A stretch of 64,000 nt of DNA from Branchiostoma floridae. Lineage: Eukaryota; Chordata; Leptocardii; Amphioxiformes; Branchiostomatidae. The stretch is from NCBI RefSeq assembly GCF_000003815.2, contig NC_049983.1, forward strand, positions 18,553,231-18,617,230. The letters are read 5' to 3'. Under the pieces are notes generated by a model, which was given only the letters and a program-made list of their open reading frames with translations, searched no databases and was not told the origin of the DNA. Numbering within the stretch: the first letter of the stretch is position 1; every line of letters starts with the position of its first letter. The translations under genes and the position numbers were made by a program. Of this stretch, positions 46,001-63,623 are shown one piece after another.

Positions 46001-49000
46001 CAATTACGTAATAAAAACAGCAAACATTAACCACGTTACAAGATTACTACAGTTTCTACATCTACCCACAACTCCTGTTGTTCTACTGCATTTCAGAAGC
46101 GGCTCATGTCATTTCTTTTATAATGGGCCTTTTTAAATGGCTATTTACAATGTCATGCCAAACAAGTACACAAAGGACATGAGCAAGGCCAGACAAGACT
46201 GGACATGAAGCACACTCTCCTCACCTGGCATGACTCAACTAAAAAACTTTCTTGATGCTTTTCAAACTGCACTGTTCCAATCTGCTCAAAGACTTTCACA
46301 CACTATCTTATCTTGTTTTGACTTATCTAAAACTCTCAACTTTGTGCTATGTATATTAACCTAGCAGAATAAACCTTCTGGCTTTCTAAGATTGAAATTA
46401 CATACAAATCAAGGAGAAATGGATAAGAAATATAAAATGTAGGTAAGCTTGAAGGGTTAGTACAGGCAATGTCATTGTTGAAAAAAGGCAATCATTGAAA
46501 GATGAATTACACTGTTTGATTAATATTTATATTAAAGAAACTGTATATGAGAATAAAAAATGAGCATGAGGTGTTGTTAATAGTGAGAGAGAGAGAAAAT
46601 GTCAAAATAGGAGAACATAAGAAGATTCAGAGAAAGCAGTGATGAAAATCAAGCAATGTGATAGGAAAGAAAGCCATGAAGAGTTACTATTAAGAGAAAA
46701 TAGAATAAGGATGTGAAAGCAAATAGATGAGAAGTATACAGTTCTGGATTACAATAACTATATAATGATAATCCAAATTTCTGCAGTGGTTTATGTTCAT
46801 GCTTTTCCTGGTGACATCTTCACTACTAAATAAGCGTTTAAAAGTATTACTACTGTACTACAGAATTATTTCAACCACATATTAAAAATGCCATCAAACC
46901 TCATTTTCCTTCCTACCGCGAAATATAACCACTGCAAAAGTACCTGAATTTACAGTACATCCAAACCTCATGAAAATAGCAACTATTGTGCAAGGTGAAG
47001 TGACATACCCTTCATGCCCAGAGCCTTGGCAGCCTCGATGGCCGTGCTGCCCTTATCGTTGTTCAGCTTGGAGACCACGCTGTCGGCAGGATGGGACACG
47101 ATGGCGCAGAACACACCGGCTGCGAAAACAAGGGGGCAAAGGTCACAAACATACTGCAGTAGGACGTTATACATAGACCTAAGCTTCGTCTGCACAAGCT
47201 ATTTGGGTTTGAAGGACCTGCTCTAAGTTAGAGTCTAACAGACCAATACTTCCTGTCCATTACAATTAGCAGTTCATCCAATGAGAGAATGACATTTAGC
47301 AGTTTCAAAGGGACACCGGCTATGTGCCCATCAAATATTTACATCTTTAGTCTTTATTCTACCTTTTGGTGTAAGTGGGCAGGGCTATGGGATCAATCTA
47401 TTGCATGAATCATAGGCCAGGCTGGCAGTGCTTGACTGTGACAAACAGGCCAATATAACAGAGCCTTACCGATGTAACCAGCAACGAAGGTCACCACCAA
47501 CTGCTCGCCCTTGTTACAGTCAGCCCTGGGCTTGGGCACCACATGCTTGTACAGGGCCTCCACCGTTCTCTCGAAACAGGCAAACTTCATCATGGTGTAG
47601 GGGATCTGCCTCATCCACAGTGGGGGCAGGCCCTTGTACAACCTAGGAGAACATGAGGGATATTTCAGCATCAGAAATGAGGTGTGTATGCAGTGCAGTA
47701 AAATACAAAGTCCATTGCAAGAGTTTTGAAGCTGGCAAGACTGTGTTTTAATAATAATTGTTTATTGATTGTTGTTCCATCAATACCTAAATACATTGCA
47801 GCACTGTAGGGTGGCAAGGATATGCTTATGGCTAGGGTTAACCGAGACGTTGTACCCCTAGGAAAGGCACTAAACACCTATTTTCTCGTGCGAAACAAAG
47901 AAAGATAGAGTCTTCAAGAACCAGTGTTCTGTTAGGATATTAGGATGGATTTTTTTTTCACAGAGAGCATAACTTAATAACAGGACTGTGGGACTCACCC
48001 GTTGATTCCCTCTGCATTGTAGATCTTGGGGAAGCCTTCTCTCAGGGTGTTGGCAAACCCAGGCATGGTCTGGATACGCACCTTGGTAGCCTCCCATGGA
48101 GCCAGCAAGATGTCGGCGAAGAACTCAGCACTGGCGCTGGCAGCCAGGTACAGGGAGGTCCGGTATGTGTAAGAATATTCCTGGGACACGGAAATAAAAC
48201 TTAATGTCACATACAATACATACATTATTGATCATGACAAAACAGCGTCTTACGAACATACATTTTATCTTCTGTTCTTATAAATACATGTAACAAAAAA
48301 TCAGCTTAAACTAATGGCTACTAAGAACTGGAAATCTTACCTCTCCCAGGAGATTTCCATAGAAGACCTTGAAGATTTCGTAGAAGCCAAACTTGCCCAG
48401 ACCTTGTAGGGAGTAGCCGATGAAGGTTGGGGCCCAGCCCTTGGCCAGGGCACGAGCACCCTCCTCCGTAAACGTAAGTCTCAGACCATAGATGAGGTTC
48501 CTGTACTTCCCTGGGTCAACCTGCAGTGGTTCATTATACAGTACATGGTAAGCATAAAAAGCTAAATTAGAGACAGTTGGACTAGTCTTGAATTTAACTT
48601 ACATTAAAATTACAATAATTTTCAGCTGTTACCTTTTACTCCTCACAATCACACTATGCAATACTTTATATTTCAAGGGAGTTGACTAATGTACAGTAAT
48701 GAAACTTGTGCTGACCTGAATGCGGCATTTCACCAGATCCAGGGGGACGATGGCTGTATGTGTGAGGCCACAGCTCAAGATGCCTCCAAAACCACACAGG
48801 GCATAGTACTTGGCACTCCCAAACTCACAGCTATCTCCTAAACAGAAGAGAGAGACAAATTATTACAAATGTTGACATTTTTAAGGTGGTTAATTCATTA
48901 ATGTTCACATTTAACACTTATGCCCTCTGCAAAAACACTTTCTTCTGTCCTCCTGTCCCATAGTTTCAAAACTCGAATACACTGAATTTTTTTCCTACAG

Positions 49001-49967
49001 CAAAATCAACTTGTGGCATTGTTAAAGGCATTTACAGTAAGTTTATTTCATTTTATACGATTTAACGCTGATAGTCACAATCTTATGAGAAGTCCTCACC
49101 ACCCCCACAAATCTCAATCCCTGAAAAATTCCTATGAAAGGTCTGGAAGAAGGTTATCGCGGAACCAATGAAAGCTCATTCAATTATCAGACAGACAAAA
49201 TTATATACAAAATGAATGTTTATTGTCTTTCTAGTCCAACAAAAGAGTTTGGGCTTCTTTTTGCCGTCACCTTGGGGGGAATCCTCAAGTTACATTTACA
49301 AAAAACAAACACAAAAGCAGTTTCAGAAATATCATGAAAAATAATTTGCACAGACACAGTACTAGATACAAGCTGTGACCTTTGCAATAAGGTTAACGGT
49401 CAAAGGCACGTGGGTTGACCTGAAATGTTGGACTTTTGCCATAGACAGATACCCAGGTCATGTTGCACTGGGCGGTCACCCCAAAGTCAGCACAATATAA
49501 GGTGACCCAGCAATGATCTCTAATAGTAATACACATTTACTCACGTAAAAATTTATTGAAACACAAAATATACATGTTGTGAAGGTTCACGAGTAATAAT
49601 TGTACCAGAAGCCGTAGTTTTGCAGATGGACGGAAGCGTTTCTACCCAAAAATTTCCACGTGTGTTCCACTGGATAATTATGGCGCGCTACACGGCCCAT
49701 GAAAGAACAGAAAAGTTCTGCATGTAGAAGTGCCATGAAAGCTTTCACAGGCCGCATGCCGGCAAATACTGGTACATATCCTTGGCTGTAGGAACAGTAG
49801 TACAGCTACTAGTCGATAAACCACTGACCTTCCGCGGCCGCAGCAGCGCCAAGACTTCTTGTTGGAACTAGGGCGCCATCTTTCGCCGGTGCCCTCCCCT
49901 CGCACTGCGCCTGGAACGGGCTGAAGAAAGGGTTGCATTTTGCGACCTCTCGGAACGAGGAAAACAT
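42889..49967 (-). CDS. SLC25A3: Mitochondrial phosphate carrier, two alternative last exons
   Basis: SLC25A3 imports phosphate with protons across the inner mitochondrial membrane for ATP synthesis. Exons on the - strand: 49967-49829, 48837-48716, 48520-48341, 48180-47999, 47642-47470, 47119-47009, then either 45659-45493 (7a) or 43055-42889 (7b). Either choice gives 357 residues in frame (human 362). The first 46 residues are a presequence-like extension beginning [15 protein letters not shown]. Carrier signatures are P-L-D-L-V-K at 78-83 and P-W-E-A-T-K at 175-180, with the third-repeat [11 protein letters not shown] in exon 6. [13 protein letters not shown] and [13 protein letters not shown] match the family closely. 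The ATG has A at -3. The gene shares an upstream region with PDHB. Confidence 0.97.
43056..44330 (-). repeat. SLC25A3: Tandem array of partial exon-7b copies
   Basis: Units of about 170-240 bp begin around 43024, 43216, 43423, 43595, 43832 and 44031. Each includes the first 35-45 nt of exon 7b with its acceptor region, plus intron sequence with AAAATCAA(T/C) and CAGGCTG blocks. Acceptors are kept in the copies at about 43250, 43460 and 43870 but lost in the one near 43630. No copy keeps a full exon, and frames are broken soon after the acceptor. Confidence 0.85.
44922..44927 (-). terminator. SLC25A3: Candidate polyadenylation signal for SLC25A3 proximal isoform
   Basis: AATAAA on the - strand lies about 570 bp after the stop of exon 7a and before exon 7b. 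Transcripts using 7a could end here. Confidence 0.5.
45493..45659 (-). CDS. SLC25A3: SLC25A3 alternative last exon 7a (proximal)
   Basis: This 167-nt exon starts [20 protein letters not shown] and ends KKLEAAGKL before TAA. It is closer than 7b to the vertebrate sequence (RIIMIG, YDSVKV) and so probably represents the ancestral exon. The acceptor is TTTTAACCAG. Confidence 0.93.
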
Positions 49968-50475
49968 CTTGACCTCTGCGGGAATACCTTAGGTAGCTAC
50001 TGACAGAAAATGAGTCTTCGGAATTCCTTAGGAACCGATGTAACGAGCAGAAAGGTTCAACCTTCACCGCAAGGTTACGACATACAATATGGCGTCCACC
50101 CGGTGTGAACAGGAAGGACAGAGCGACGTCACAGCCGGCACGAGCTCTGATTGGTCGGTATAAATAGAGCTACAGCCTTTGCGCTTGTTGGATTCTTCCA
50201 TAGCTGATGCGGGGGAAAATGAAATCATGTGTAAAATATTTTATCAAAACAACATATAAAATAGAGTAATCTATACTTAAAATAATATGTTTATAATCTA
50301 GTTTTAAAATGACAATGAATTTTTTTTAATTTATTATCATTTTGAGATACAATTAGATTTCTTAATATCTTTGAAATCACTTTTATGAATGCACTGGCCC
50401 AGGCGTCGACTACAGCGTAACCTGGAACTGAACTTTATGGCGTGATGCATGGTGGGTAACATCAGCAGACGAAAC
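49968..50475. promoter_or_regulatory. Shared SLC25A3/PDHB upstream region
   Basis: The two start codons point away from each other across 508 bp. The region nearer SLC25A3 has a CRE-like CGACGTCA at 50124-50131, an inverted CCAAT box (GATTGG, 50149-50154) and TATAAATA on the + strand at 50159-50166. An AT-rich stretch (50215-50390) separates these from PDHB. The segment just before PDHB, GTGATGCATGGTGGGTAA, resembles the terminus of the AAGCTAGTTCA MITE family. Roles are inferred from motif type and position only. Confidence 0.6.
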
Positions 50476-55297
<4,822 letters not shown>

Positions 55298-55934
55298 CAC
55301 ACCCTTAAATATAGGTCATAAATTACATTACATGGAGGGGGGCACAGGCTTCATCTTAATTGTTTAAATTATCATATCAAATGAATGTCCTTCCATGATA
55401 ATAGTATATTTGAAGATGTCCCTAACCCTGTCAGTGTTGTTTTCACAGGCAAATTTAACTAGTGCATGGTTTGTACAAAGTCCTTTGGCGACAGTTTATA
55501 AAGTAGCAATATTCTAAACACAGAGACAGAAGTTTCCATGTTGTAAGATGACTCAGGTGCTATCAGGAATCTAGACTACATGAAACTGATGTTATAGTCT
55601 TATATGGCTGATAGTTCTGTTATACACTTCAGTCTGGGAAAAGACAGTAATTTTGTCAAAAATTCACATTAGCTTGAACAAAGCCTTGTTCCTGAATATT
55701 TGAAAGATTCCACAGTCCACTACATGTAGTGACAAAAAGGCAATCATAAAAAAGAAGTACCTTAAACCAAATTCTGGAAGAAAATTATCACTCTGTGGAT
55801 ATAGTTTTTTGTTTCTTACTGTCAGACAGACATGCACAGAAAACTGATTCTAAGTGTGGAAACCTGTTGTATCTAATTATAAGATATTCATGAATTTTTA
55901 TGGATAAAAATATGCTCATGTCTTGGGGCGATCT
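55298..55934. other. PDHB 3' UTR and spacer
   Basis: Non-coding AT-rich sequence follows the PDHB stop. I saw no AATAAA close by, so the cleavage site is not assigned. Confidence 0.45.
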
Positions 55935-56087
55935 TAACAAATAACCAATTGCAAACTGAGTGTATTTCAGATTAATTAGAGAGTTAACAGATTTAACCAC
56001 CAGATCTCTGACACAGTAGGGACAGTTTAGAACTTCTGAAGTCTGTTGTTTTGCTGACAAACAGGACTTACAGTAGTTCTGGTAACA
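55935..56087 (-). pseudogene. Half-RING finger relic (TRIM-like)
   Basis: On the - strand a frame reads NCYQNYCKSCL, then 12 residues after the last Cys of that pair, CPYC. Spacing is C-x-Q-x2-C-x2-C-x12-C-x2-C. That is the second half of a RING domain (C3-x-H4-x2-C5-x2-C6...C7-x2-C8) with His4 replaced by Gln. A TRIM-like hydrophobic stretch (FAIGYLL) follows. The first CxxC pair is not present upstream in the frame, so this is best read as a decayed fragment. It could be chance. Confidence 0.35.
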
Positions 56088-59000
56088 GTTGAGAGCAGCT
56101 GAAGACATACATATAATCTGTGTAAGGTAGACCAAGGGAAATTGTATGAAGAAAGCATCTCCAAGGAACATGTTTTGTACAATTATTAGAAAAATATATG
56201 TGAGTGTTCTTTGTTGAATTTTAAGGCAATATAGATACAGCATACCATTCTATGTGAACCAGAGGGTTTGTCAGACTGTGATATTATTAGTGACATGTTC
56301 AGTTTTCCCAACAATATGATTACAACTGGATGAAGACCACTAGTGAAAATCTTTATTCTGTTGTCCTCAGTGAGTAAAAAAAAAAAACGACACGATTTTT
56401 GATTGGTATAATGTCAGATCTGAACAGATTGTGTACCATCGATTCAGGTCAAGACTTGTTGTGGAAGACATTTATTTGTGGGGAATGCATGCAGGTATTT
56501 GTGTGAAGGGTAGGGTTTCAAAAAGAAGTCACAAATGCTGGTTTTACTTGGTCCATTTGTGTACTATATTGCTCTGGTGATATCCCAGTGCAGAAGAAAG
56601 GAGACCCTGTATTAAATTCTACAGTGATGATATTCTCGTCTTCACTTTTCTTTCCAACTCTACAACTTTTATAAATGTTATTTTTTTCCCAACATACATT
56701 CCAGATAGACATACATATTAAACGTCAAATATGTGTTGCTGTAATGTCCATTGCACACTTTCCACGCCATCATTGGATCATCCTTTATGGCTTAAGGCAG
56801 TGCCTGAGTCACGTGGCAAGGCCAAATCCCTGCAAACCAGGTTGATACAGGCAATTGGCTTCTATTTCAATAATGTTGTTTCATAAAATACCCCTTACCC
56901 CCTCCTCTGGGAAAGACCTAACACCACGCTATCAGACATAAATTGCAAATGGTTTCAACAATTGTATGTTATCGGTCACACTATTATATACACCTGTAGT
57001 GCTGCGATGACATCATGATAGATTGATCCAGTTACTGTGCAGTATCAATAGAGCTGTACTATTGATGTCCCTTCGATGGCCGAACATTGCAGTTTAATGG
57101 GGGACAATCTGAAGTTGCCAAACACTAAAACAGGTGGATGACTATGCTATCAGTTACTGGAAATGCAGATATTTGTGCTGTTTTATGTTTGCAGTTTTCA
57201 CCATGAACTGTTGACCACAAACTAAATGTGAAAATTTTTGTTGTCTTCTACCCAGCTAAATCTGTTTCATCTGCAAACTTAAAATGGCCGAAAACACAAC
57301 TGCAAAATCAAATCCCTGTGAACTTATCAAAGTCATCTTTCTTTACCTTACAGCACTTAACATTCGATTAGGAAAACAAATAGGAAAAAACACACACGAC
57401 TCGTGACTTGTTCATTTTCTCAATATATTTCAACATTGCCTGTTGAAGCAGAAGAACAACTTGTACAGTGGAACTTAACGCTTAGCCATATTAGGTGAAA
57501 TAAAGTGCTCTTCATATCCCATCACTCCCCACGGTACCACTTAAAGCTTCTTGTCCATTCTTGGATTTAAAATTCATCTTTCTTGAATTTATTATGGTGG
57601 AGTGGTACAGTTGGACATTATTATGTAGTTGGTGACAACATGGAGGCTTGAATAGACCTCCTTGGTAGTGTATTCTACCACCATTGATAAACATGGGTAG
57701 CATAGCTTTGTGGGGGTGCACTCCCGTTAACTCCTGCTAGATGGCGCCTGACCACTTCACATGAGTGGTTCTTTTTTTCTTCTAAGGAATTTCTTGGCAA
57801 TGAGCATCGCATAGGGTAAGGGGACTTGGCTCAAGTAACTGGTGCAAGATCTACTTCTACTCAATATTTCTTGATTCCATAAATGTAAAGAGATGCTTCT
57901 CAAGTTATCCATATGCACTTACAAGGAGTAATAACCATACATGAACATACAAGCCTCATTATCAATTAGAAGGATAGTCATGAGAGTCGTTCCTACATTG
58001 CGTTTTAGTCCATACTGGTAAAATACAGGTACATGACTTTCAAATATTAGCTGGTGAGCAAAGTGTCTCCCTCCAACCCAACAACACAATTATACTGGTC
58101 ATATAGATAGTGACAAAAAAAAATGAATATAGAGTGACCCAAAGCTTCATTAGGTAATCTGGGCCTCGCAATATTGACTCTTTACTATTTAAAGCAATGG
58201 GTGGGTCCCATAATGTAAATGTATCATTAATGCAATCTACCATTATTATATATATATGTTTTACAAACAGTGACTTTTAATGTGTAATCTGTGTCAGCAA
58301 GGTGACAACATATTTTACCATTTTTTTAAGTCGTTGACAAGTGGATAAAATCCAGAGGCTCAACATAGCACAAAGGTATTCTTTCCTTGAAATTGTCTAA
58401 CTTGGACCGTTTAACAAGCCGCAACTATGTCTACATATCTGTGAAGTACAACAAGAAAACCATGTTTGGTTTCAACAGTTAACCATCTCATGCGTGGGGG
58501 AAGATTTCTTTAAAACATCTTCACATCCAAGGAATGGTTCAATCATCACACGAGCGACTACTACAAGTTGGGCCAAATATTAATATGTAAATACTGATCT
58601 AAAGTCTGTTGTCCATGTCAATACAAGTCCTCAGTGGGTACATATTGAGATCAGTAGACTAGGACAGTGAGGTTCAGTGCCTCCGGTCAGAATAAAACAT
58701 GCTGGTTAATACTATTCTCTGGCTACTCATACAAAGGAGGTCCCCACTCCTGTAGCCATATACAACACCTGCAGTAACAAACACTACTAGAGCCATCATT
58801 TCAAAGCATTTAGTAACATTAATATCATGGTATGGAGGAAACAACATTCTTCTGTAGTCAAGTTAATTGGTTTCCAAGTCTACGGGCAAGACTCAACATA
58901 TCATGTACATACAATTCTCTCACCAGCCTTCCCCATACTGAGTACCTCTCATGAGTGATAAACATTGTATGCAAGAATATCAAGTTTGTGAAAGGGCAAT

Positions 59001-59925
59001 TGTCAGGAATTTTCTTGGAGGTTCTCCAAAAAGCCCCTCTCAATCAATCAATCAATCATCTAAAAGTTCTGGTATGCAACAACCAGTTCAGGTCTGCCCA
59101 GTTAATAGTGAGTCAAACATTTTCTGTGTCTGAGCTTATTTTTCCTTCCCTTGGTGTCTCAGATTGGTAAACAGAGTGGGTATTTCTATAAGAAGTGCTT
59201 TCTGGAACCCACCAAGGTCAAAAATGTGTCCAAAACTTTCCATGAAATCTACGAGTGCAAATTACAAGCATAGAATAGTCACGTGCAACAATGAAAAACT
59301 ACCGATGCCATCAAATCACTTTCCTACTACAGAAGGTCATGTGACCTCAGTGCTTAGCCATCATTGGCTCTTGTCCCCTTAAAAAGGGTGAAATTTTTTA
59401 ACCACGTTATAATAGCAGTAGGCCTGTAAACCACATCATGGCTCTACTTCAGCGCAAGCATTTATCAAGTTTCCTTAACCGTATTCGGGTTGGAGATTGT
59501 CATTAAAAATGCAGCTTTGTGAGAGGATTTTTTTCACTACTAGACTGTGAATGTTTTGTGAGCTTGTGTTTTCTTTTTTTGGTGTTCAATCTGTCCCATG
59601 GTCTATAGGGCCTTCTGAATGGATTGATTTTAGCCAAAGGAAGCTATGAAACCATCCTTTAGGTGTCAGTTCCCTGCGGGTCTGGGCGCCCTCCCAGCGT
59701 GTGGGGGAGCGTGTCCACTTCCCAACCTCAAATCAACAAAACCAAAACCAAATGGCAGGCAGGAACCTGCATATTTTATAGTCCCTTCGGCTTCAACAAG
59801 CTTGTTTTTTCTTTTTTCTGTTTTTTTTTTTAGTTTTTGTACAAAAATCTGTGAAAAACATAGATATCTATTATATATATAATATCCTCTCTCTTTGTTT
59901 TTGCTTTTTTTTTTAACAGTCATCA
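56088..59925 (-). other. Probable long 3' UTR of FAM120A-like gene, plus spacer
   Basis: No coding exon is recognised on either strand. AATAAA complements on the - strand at 57588-57593, 56471-56476 and 56352-56357 are possible ends for the FAM120A-like transcript, implying a 3' UTR of about 2.3-3.6 kb. A decayed TACTGTAAATGCA-type fragment lies around 57160-57330. Confidence 0.45.
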
Positions 59926-62900
59926 TTACCCTTGCACCTCCTGTGAGGTGGCAGTGTCGGTTAGTGAGGAGGCTTTCTCCGGCGTGGAGTGATCGCCCAG
60001 CCCGCTGTCGGGGCTCATGACGTTCCCGTTCTGCAGCTCGACGCTGTCCGTGCTCAGGTCGTGCTCCGACCCCTCCAGGAGCGAGGCTTTGCTCAGCGCC
60101 GCGTCCGTCTCCAGATCGGCGATGGTCACGTCCACGGTCTCTTCCAGACATGCGCTGCTCACCTTTGTATTAATGGGAAAAATTGATGTTGGCATGGAAT
60201 CACAATTAGTGAATTAAATTTACACTGTTTATTTACATTTATATACAATATTTACAATTATCCCTTATGATATTAGAATCCACACATTTTGTAAAAAATC
60301 TAATACCTGAATTGTTGGATTTCTCTTCTCGTGCAATATTGACATGCGATATTTAAAAGTGCAGTATTGGAAATCATCATCTACTTAATCACGTTTTAAT
60401 CTTATTGTAAACTACAGAATGCGACAATTTCTGACTTTTCAACCCTTTTATACCGTGTAGTGCGTACGATAATTGGGTCCATGTAAATGTTCACCGCAAT
60501 TCAGTCCTATGACTGCAAGAGTGATGTTTTGTTTGTGATCACTATGTAAAATAAATAAACCATCATCATTACCTCCGAAGCTTCCTCCAGCTCCGTGCTG
60601 GTTACCGTGGCAACCTCCTCCAGCACCGTACTGGTTACCGTGGCAACCAGGTCCTCCTCGTCCTCGGAGTCATCACTGCTGCTGACCTCCACATCGTCAT
60701 CTGCGTTCTCAACAGCAGCCGCGTCCAGCTGCTGGGGGAAGCAAACATCGGCTGTTGGTTTTCTTTTTTTTAATTCACAGTTGTTTAAGGTTGCAGGATT
60801 AGAAAGGAAGCAGCACTGATTATCTATGTCTTCTCATTACACATGAACAACAAGGACACACATACAAGACTACGAATACTGATAATGACATGGAAATAAA
60901 CAAGGAATCAAACAACAGAGTGATGTGTAGCTGGCATACAGGTTGGTGCCTTGTGAAAGGAAGATTTTACGCTTTTATGTACTTGCCCAATAGGTCAAGT
61001 GAATTTTAGAAAACTTGTCCAACCCTGCATTGGTCCTAATCAGCAACATCTGCAAAATACCCTATGTAACCTTCAGGGTTCTAGCCAGCGTCCGTCCTTT
61101 GATGGAATTTTGCTTGGGAACGGACAAAAATTTTGCCCATTCTGTCCTCTGTGATTGACAAAAATTGGCAGGTACAGATATTCATTGAACCAAGCTGAGT
61201 CTACCAGCAGAATTTGCCCATCAAAATACAGGAAATGGCATTTCAGAGGGTCTAGATTTAAAAATTTTCTGGGTTGGGCCTTCGACAGGATTTTTATTCA
61301 AAATACAGGGAACAGACATAATTTCAGGCTGGCTAGACTGGCTAGGCTGGTAACACTGGTAACCTTTAAGAGAACCATGATACAGCTAGAGCCTGTTCCC
61401 CATAACCCCATTATCTGCAGTACCGGACTAACCTCTGTGAGGTCCCCATTAGCTGTTTGTTCCACATCCTCCTCTTCTGTTGCAACATCTTTCATCTCCC
61501 CCGCCCCCAGCTGGGACACCGGGATGGCCCCGCCCCCGACCTCCGCATCGCCCGTCTCCACGGTGCAGCCACGCCCGCGCCCTTTACTTTGGACCTGAAA
61601 ATTGTACAATGCATTCAAAATAAGGCTTGTAAAATCACAATCATGTGAGTATTTCCTTTCTTCCTGGAATTCTCAACATCAAGTTTAAGTTTAAAGGTCA
61701 CCTTATACAGGTAATCCATCGTTCATGAGTGTCAAATTCAGTTTCCATTCGTCAGCCCAGACAGTAACAAAATTGACAATCATCTACCCTACAGCTTTCC
61801 TTCATGTACATAAAAATTCAAAATGTTGATTGCCAAGAAACAGCATCAAGATTAGGTGGTGATTGGCTAAGCATCAAGCATCATTGAAGGAGTAGCAGAG
61901 CAGTAAAACACAACAATGCGGCAGGCAGCCAGAAAATTAACGGCCAGGCTTCAGTGGGGACAAAGCCAAGATCAGTCCCAGTCTCTTAAACAATGCAAGC
62001 CTTTAGAGAAGCTTGTCATGAGTAAACTCACTACAATTACTCTGAAAGTCTCTCCTTTCAAAAGCAAATCTTGAGTGTAATTTCAGATGGGCATTGTATT
62101 GATTGCTGCTACATTCAACACATTTCAAAGAAAAATGGTCTTGTTTAATCAAATGTCTCTTAAGCCACACTTTAATATTGTGAATCATATTTCAATTATT
62201 TTGTTTGAACCTTTATTTATTCATGAGAAGCTCAAATGAGCCGACTTTTCATTGAGGTCATGAGGGAGGTAAGGGTCAGATAAAATATAACAGGGATGCA
62301 GATTATAGGATCAAAGGTGAAACAAACTCAATTCTGATCACTTAAAAGTTGCTTGGCAAATGCAGTCTGGTGGAAAAGGGGCCTAACCTTGTTTCTAAGG
62401 GCCAGCGTGATCCCTGCTAACTGAGACGAGGCATCCCCAGCCTCCCCCACTCCCCCGGCCCCCTGGCCCTGCTCCTGTACCTTCCCCCCCTTGTTGTTGT
62501 TGCCCTTCTTGTTTTTCTTGTTCTTCTTGTTCCTGTACTGCTGGCCGGGGAGGGGGTAGGTCCCCATGTAGTAAGGAGCAGCCTGGCTGTAGTCATAGTA
62601 CATCTGCAGTGGCAGAAAGGAAAGAAACAAGCTTCTTCAGGTCAAGTGCAAGGGCAAGGAAAAGGCATCTCGATGGTGCAATAAAAGATGCAAAGCAAAG
62701 ATGCGAGACAGCAGTTTAAAAAAATAGCTTAAACACTTCCTAATCTAGAAAGTACAGCAGTGTCAAGGACACAGTAAGATGTACCCAGCTTAGGGAGTAT
62801 CTGGTATTGACTGTCAGACAACTACTTAAGCCATTACAGAATTACTAAACATTTTAGTTTCTTGGGTCGTTCAGGATATACCCCACTTTTGCAGACACAA

Positions 62901-63623
62901 TCTCCAATATTCCTGGTCAGAAAAAAAGTTGTATCAGACAGCTGTGGTCAAAGTTTTATTATTTCAGGTGTCAAACCAAAGTTTGTGCGTCGCACAAGAG
63001 TTCTAGGTATCAGACTAGAGTTCCAGGTGTCACAGTGCAGACTCACCCCCGGGTCCTGGATGCCCCAGGCTGCTGCTGACCTGGCCCCATGATACATGGG
63101 GTGCATTGCACCTCGCCCTCGCATTGCCATCCCGCCTCGCGACATTCCCCGGCCACGCGGCGGGATCTGGTAACTCACACCCCTGGACAGACGAGAAAAG
63201 AAAACCATCAGCACCAAGAGATCGTTTTGAACAGGTAAAGATAAGACAGGTATCTATCAAAAAAAATAAAATTACTCAAAAACTTGTAGTGAATGCTGGA
63301 TGTCAACACCTACAACATGTTGGCAGCTGCTAAATCTGAATAGAAAGTCTGAATAGCTTTCAATTGTTATCTTTTCTTGTTTTTCTCCTTCTCTTACTAA
63401 CTGTCAGTAGCCGCCACGCATCAACTTATGATGCAAGCAAACGATTAATTACACCATTTCAGAAAAACAAAAATATTTCAAAAACAGACTCACTTCCTGT
63501 ATCCCCCCACGGAGGTGACCTGAGGCGGCTGGTAGTTCCCCACCCCTGAGGGGTTGCCTGCCCACTCCCCCACGGGGATACCTGCGATCTGCAGCTTGCC
63601 TCCCCTGCCACTCACTGGCTTAC
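59926..63623 (-). CDS. FAM120A-like protein, C-terminal exons (partial at 5' end)
   Basis: FAM120 proteins (constitutive coactivators of PPAR-gamma-like) are RNA-binding scaffold proteins. Exons on the - strand: 63623-63494, 63182-63047, 62603-62388, 61594-61433, 60731-60573 and 60162-59926, ending in TAA; together 345 residues. The gene continues past 64000. The first exon here, RGGKLQIAGIPVGEWAG then QPPQVTSVGG, aligns with the human FAM120A segment QGGKLEIAGTVVGHWAG then FPLQVVSVGG. RG-rich sequence follows, as in that family. The next exon is Tyr-rich then Lys/Asn-rich (RNKKNKKNKKGNNNKGG). Later exons are acidic and low-complexity, with a 33-bp internal duplication. The last acceptor is AAAG, slightly unusual. 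Assignment rests on one conserved exon and on remembered sequence. Confidence 0.75.
60985..61028. repeat. Right-end fragment of the CTTGCCCGAT element
   Basis: ACTTGCCCAATAGGTCAAGTG and AAAACTTGTCCAACCCTG match the right terminus of the element at 29517-29852. The left part is missing. Confidence 0.65.
61074..61358. mobile_element. hAT-like MITE (CAGGGTTCTAGCCAGC), copy 2
   Basis: The 285-bp element has end CAGGGTTCTAGCCAGCGTCC and the inverted GGCTGGCTAG...CACTG at the right, flanked on both sides by GTAACCTT. The perfect 8-bp duplication confirms hAT-type insertion. It lies in an intron of the FAM120A-like gene. Confidence 0.88.

Noticed and set aside
59666-60151. 161-residue Arg-rich frame on the - strand
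   Set aside because: Out-of-frame shadow of the last FAM120A-like exon.
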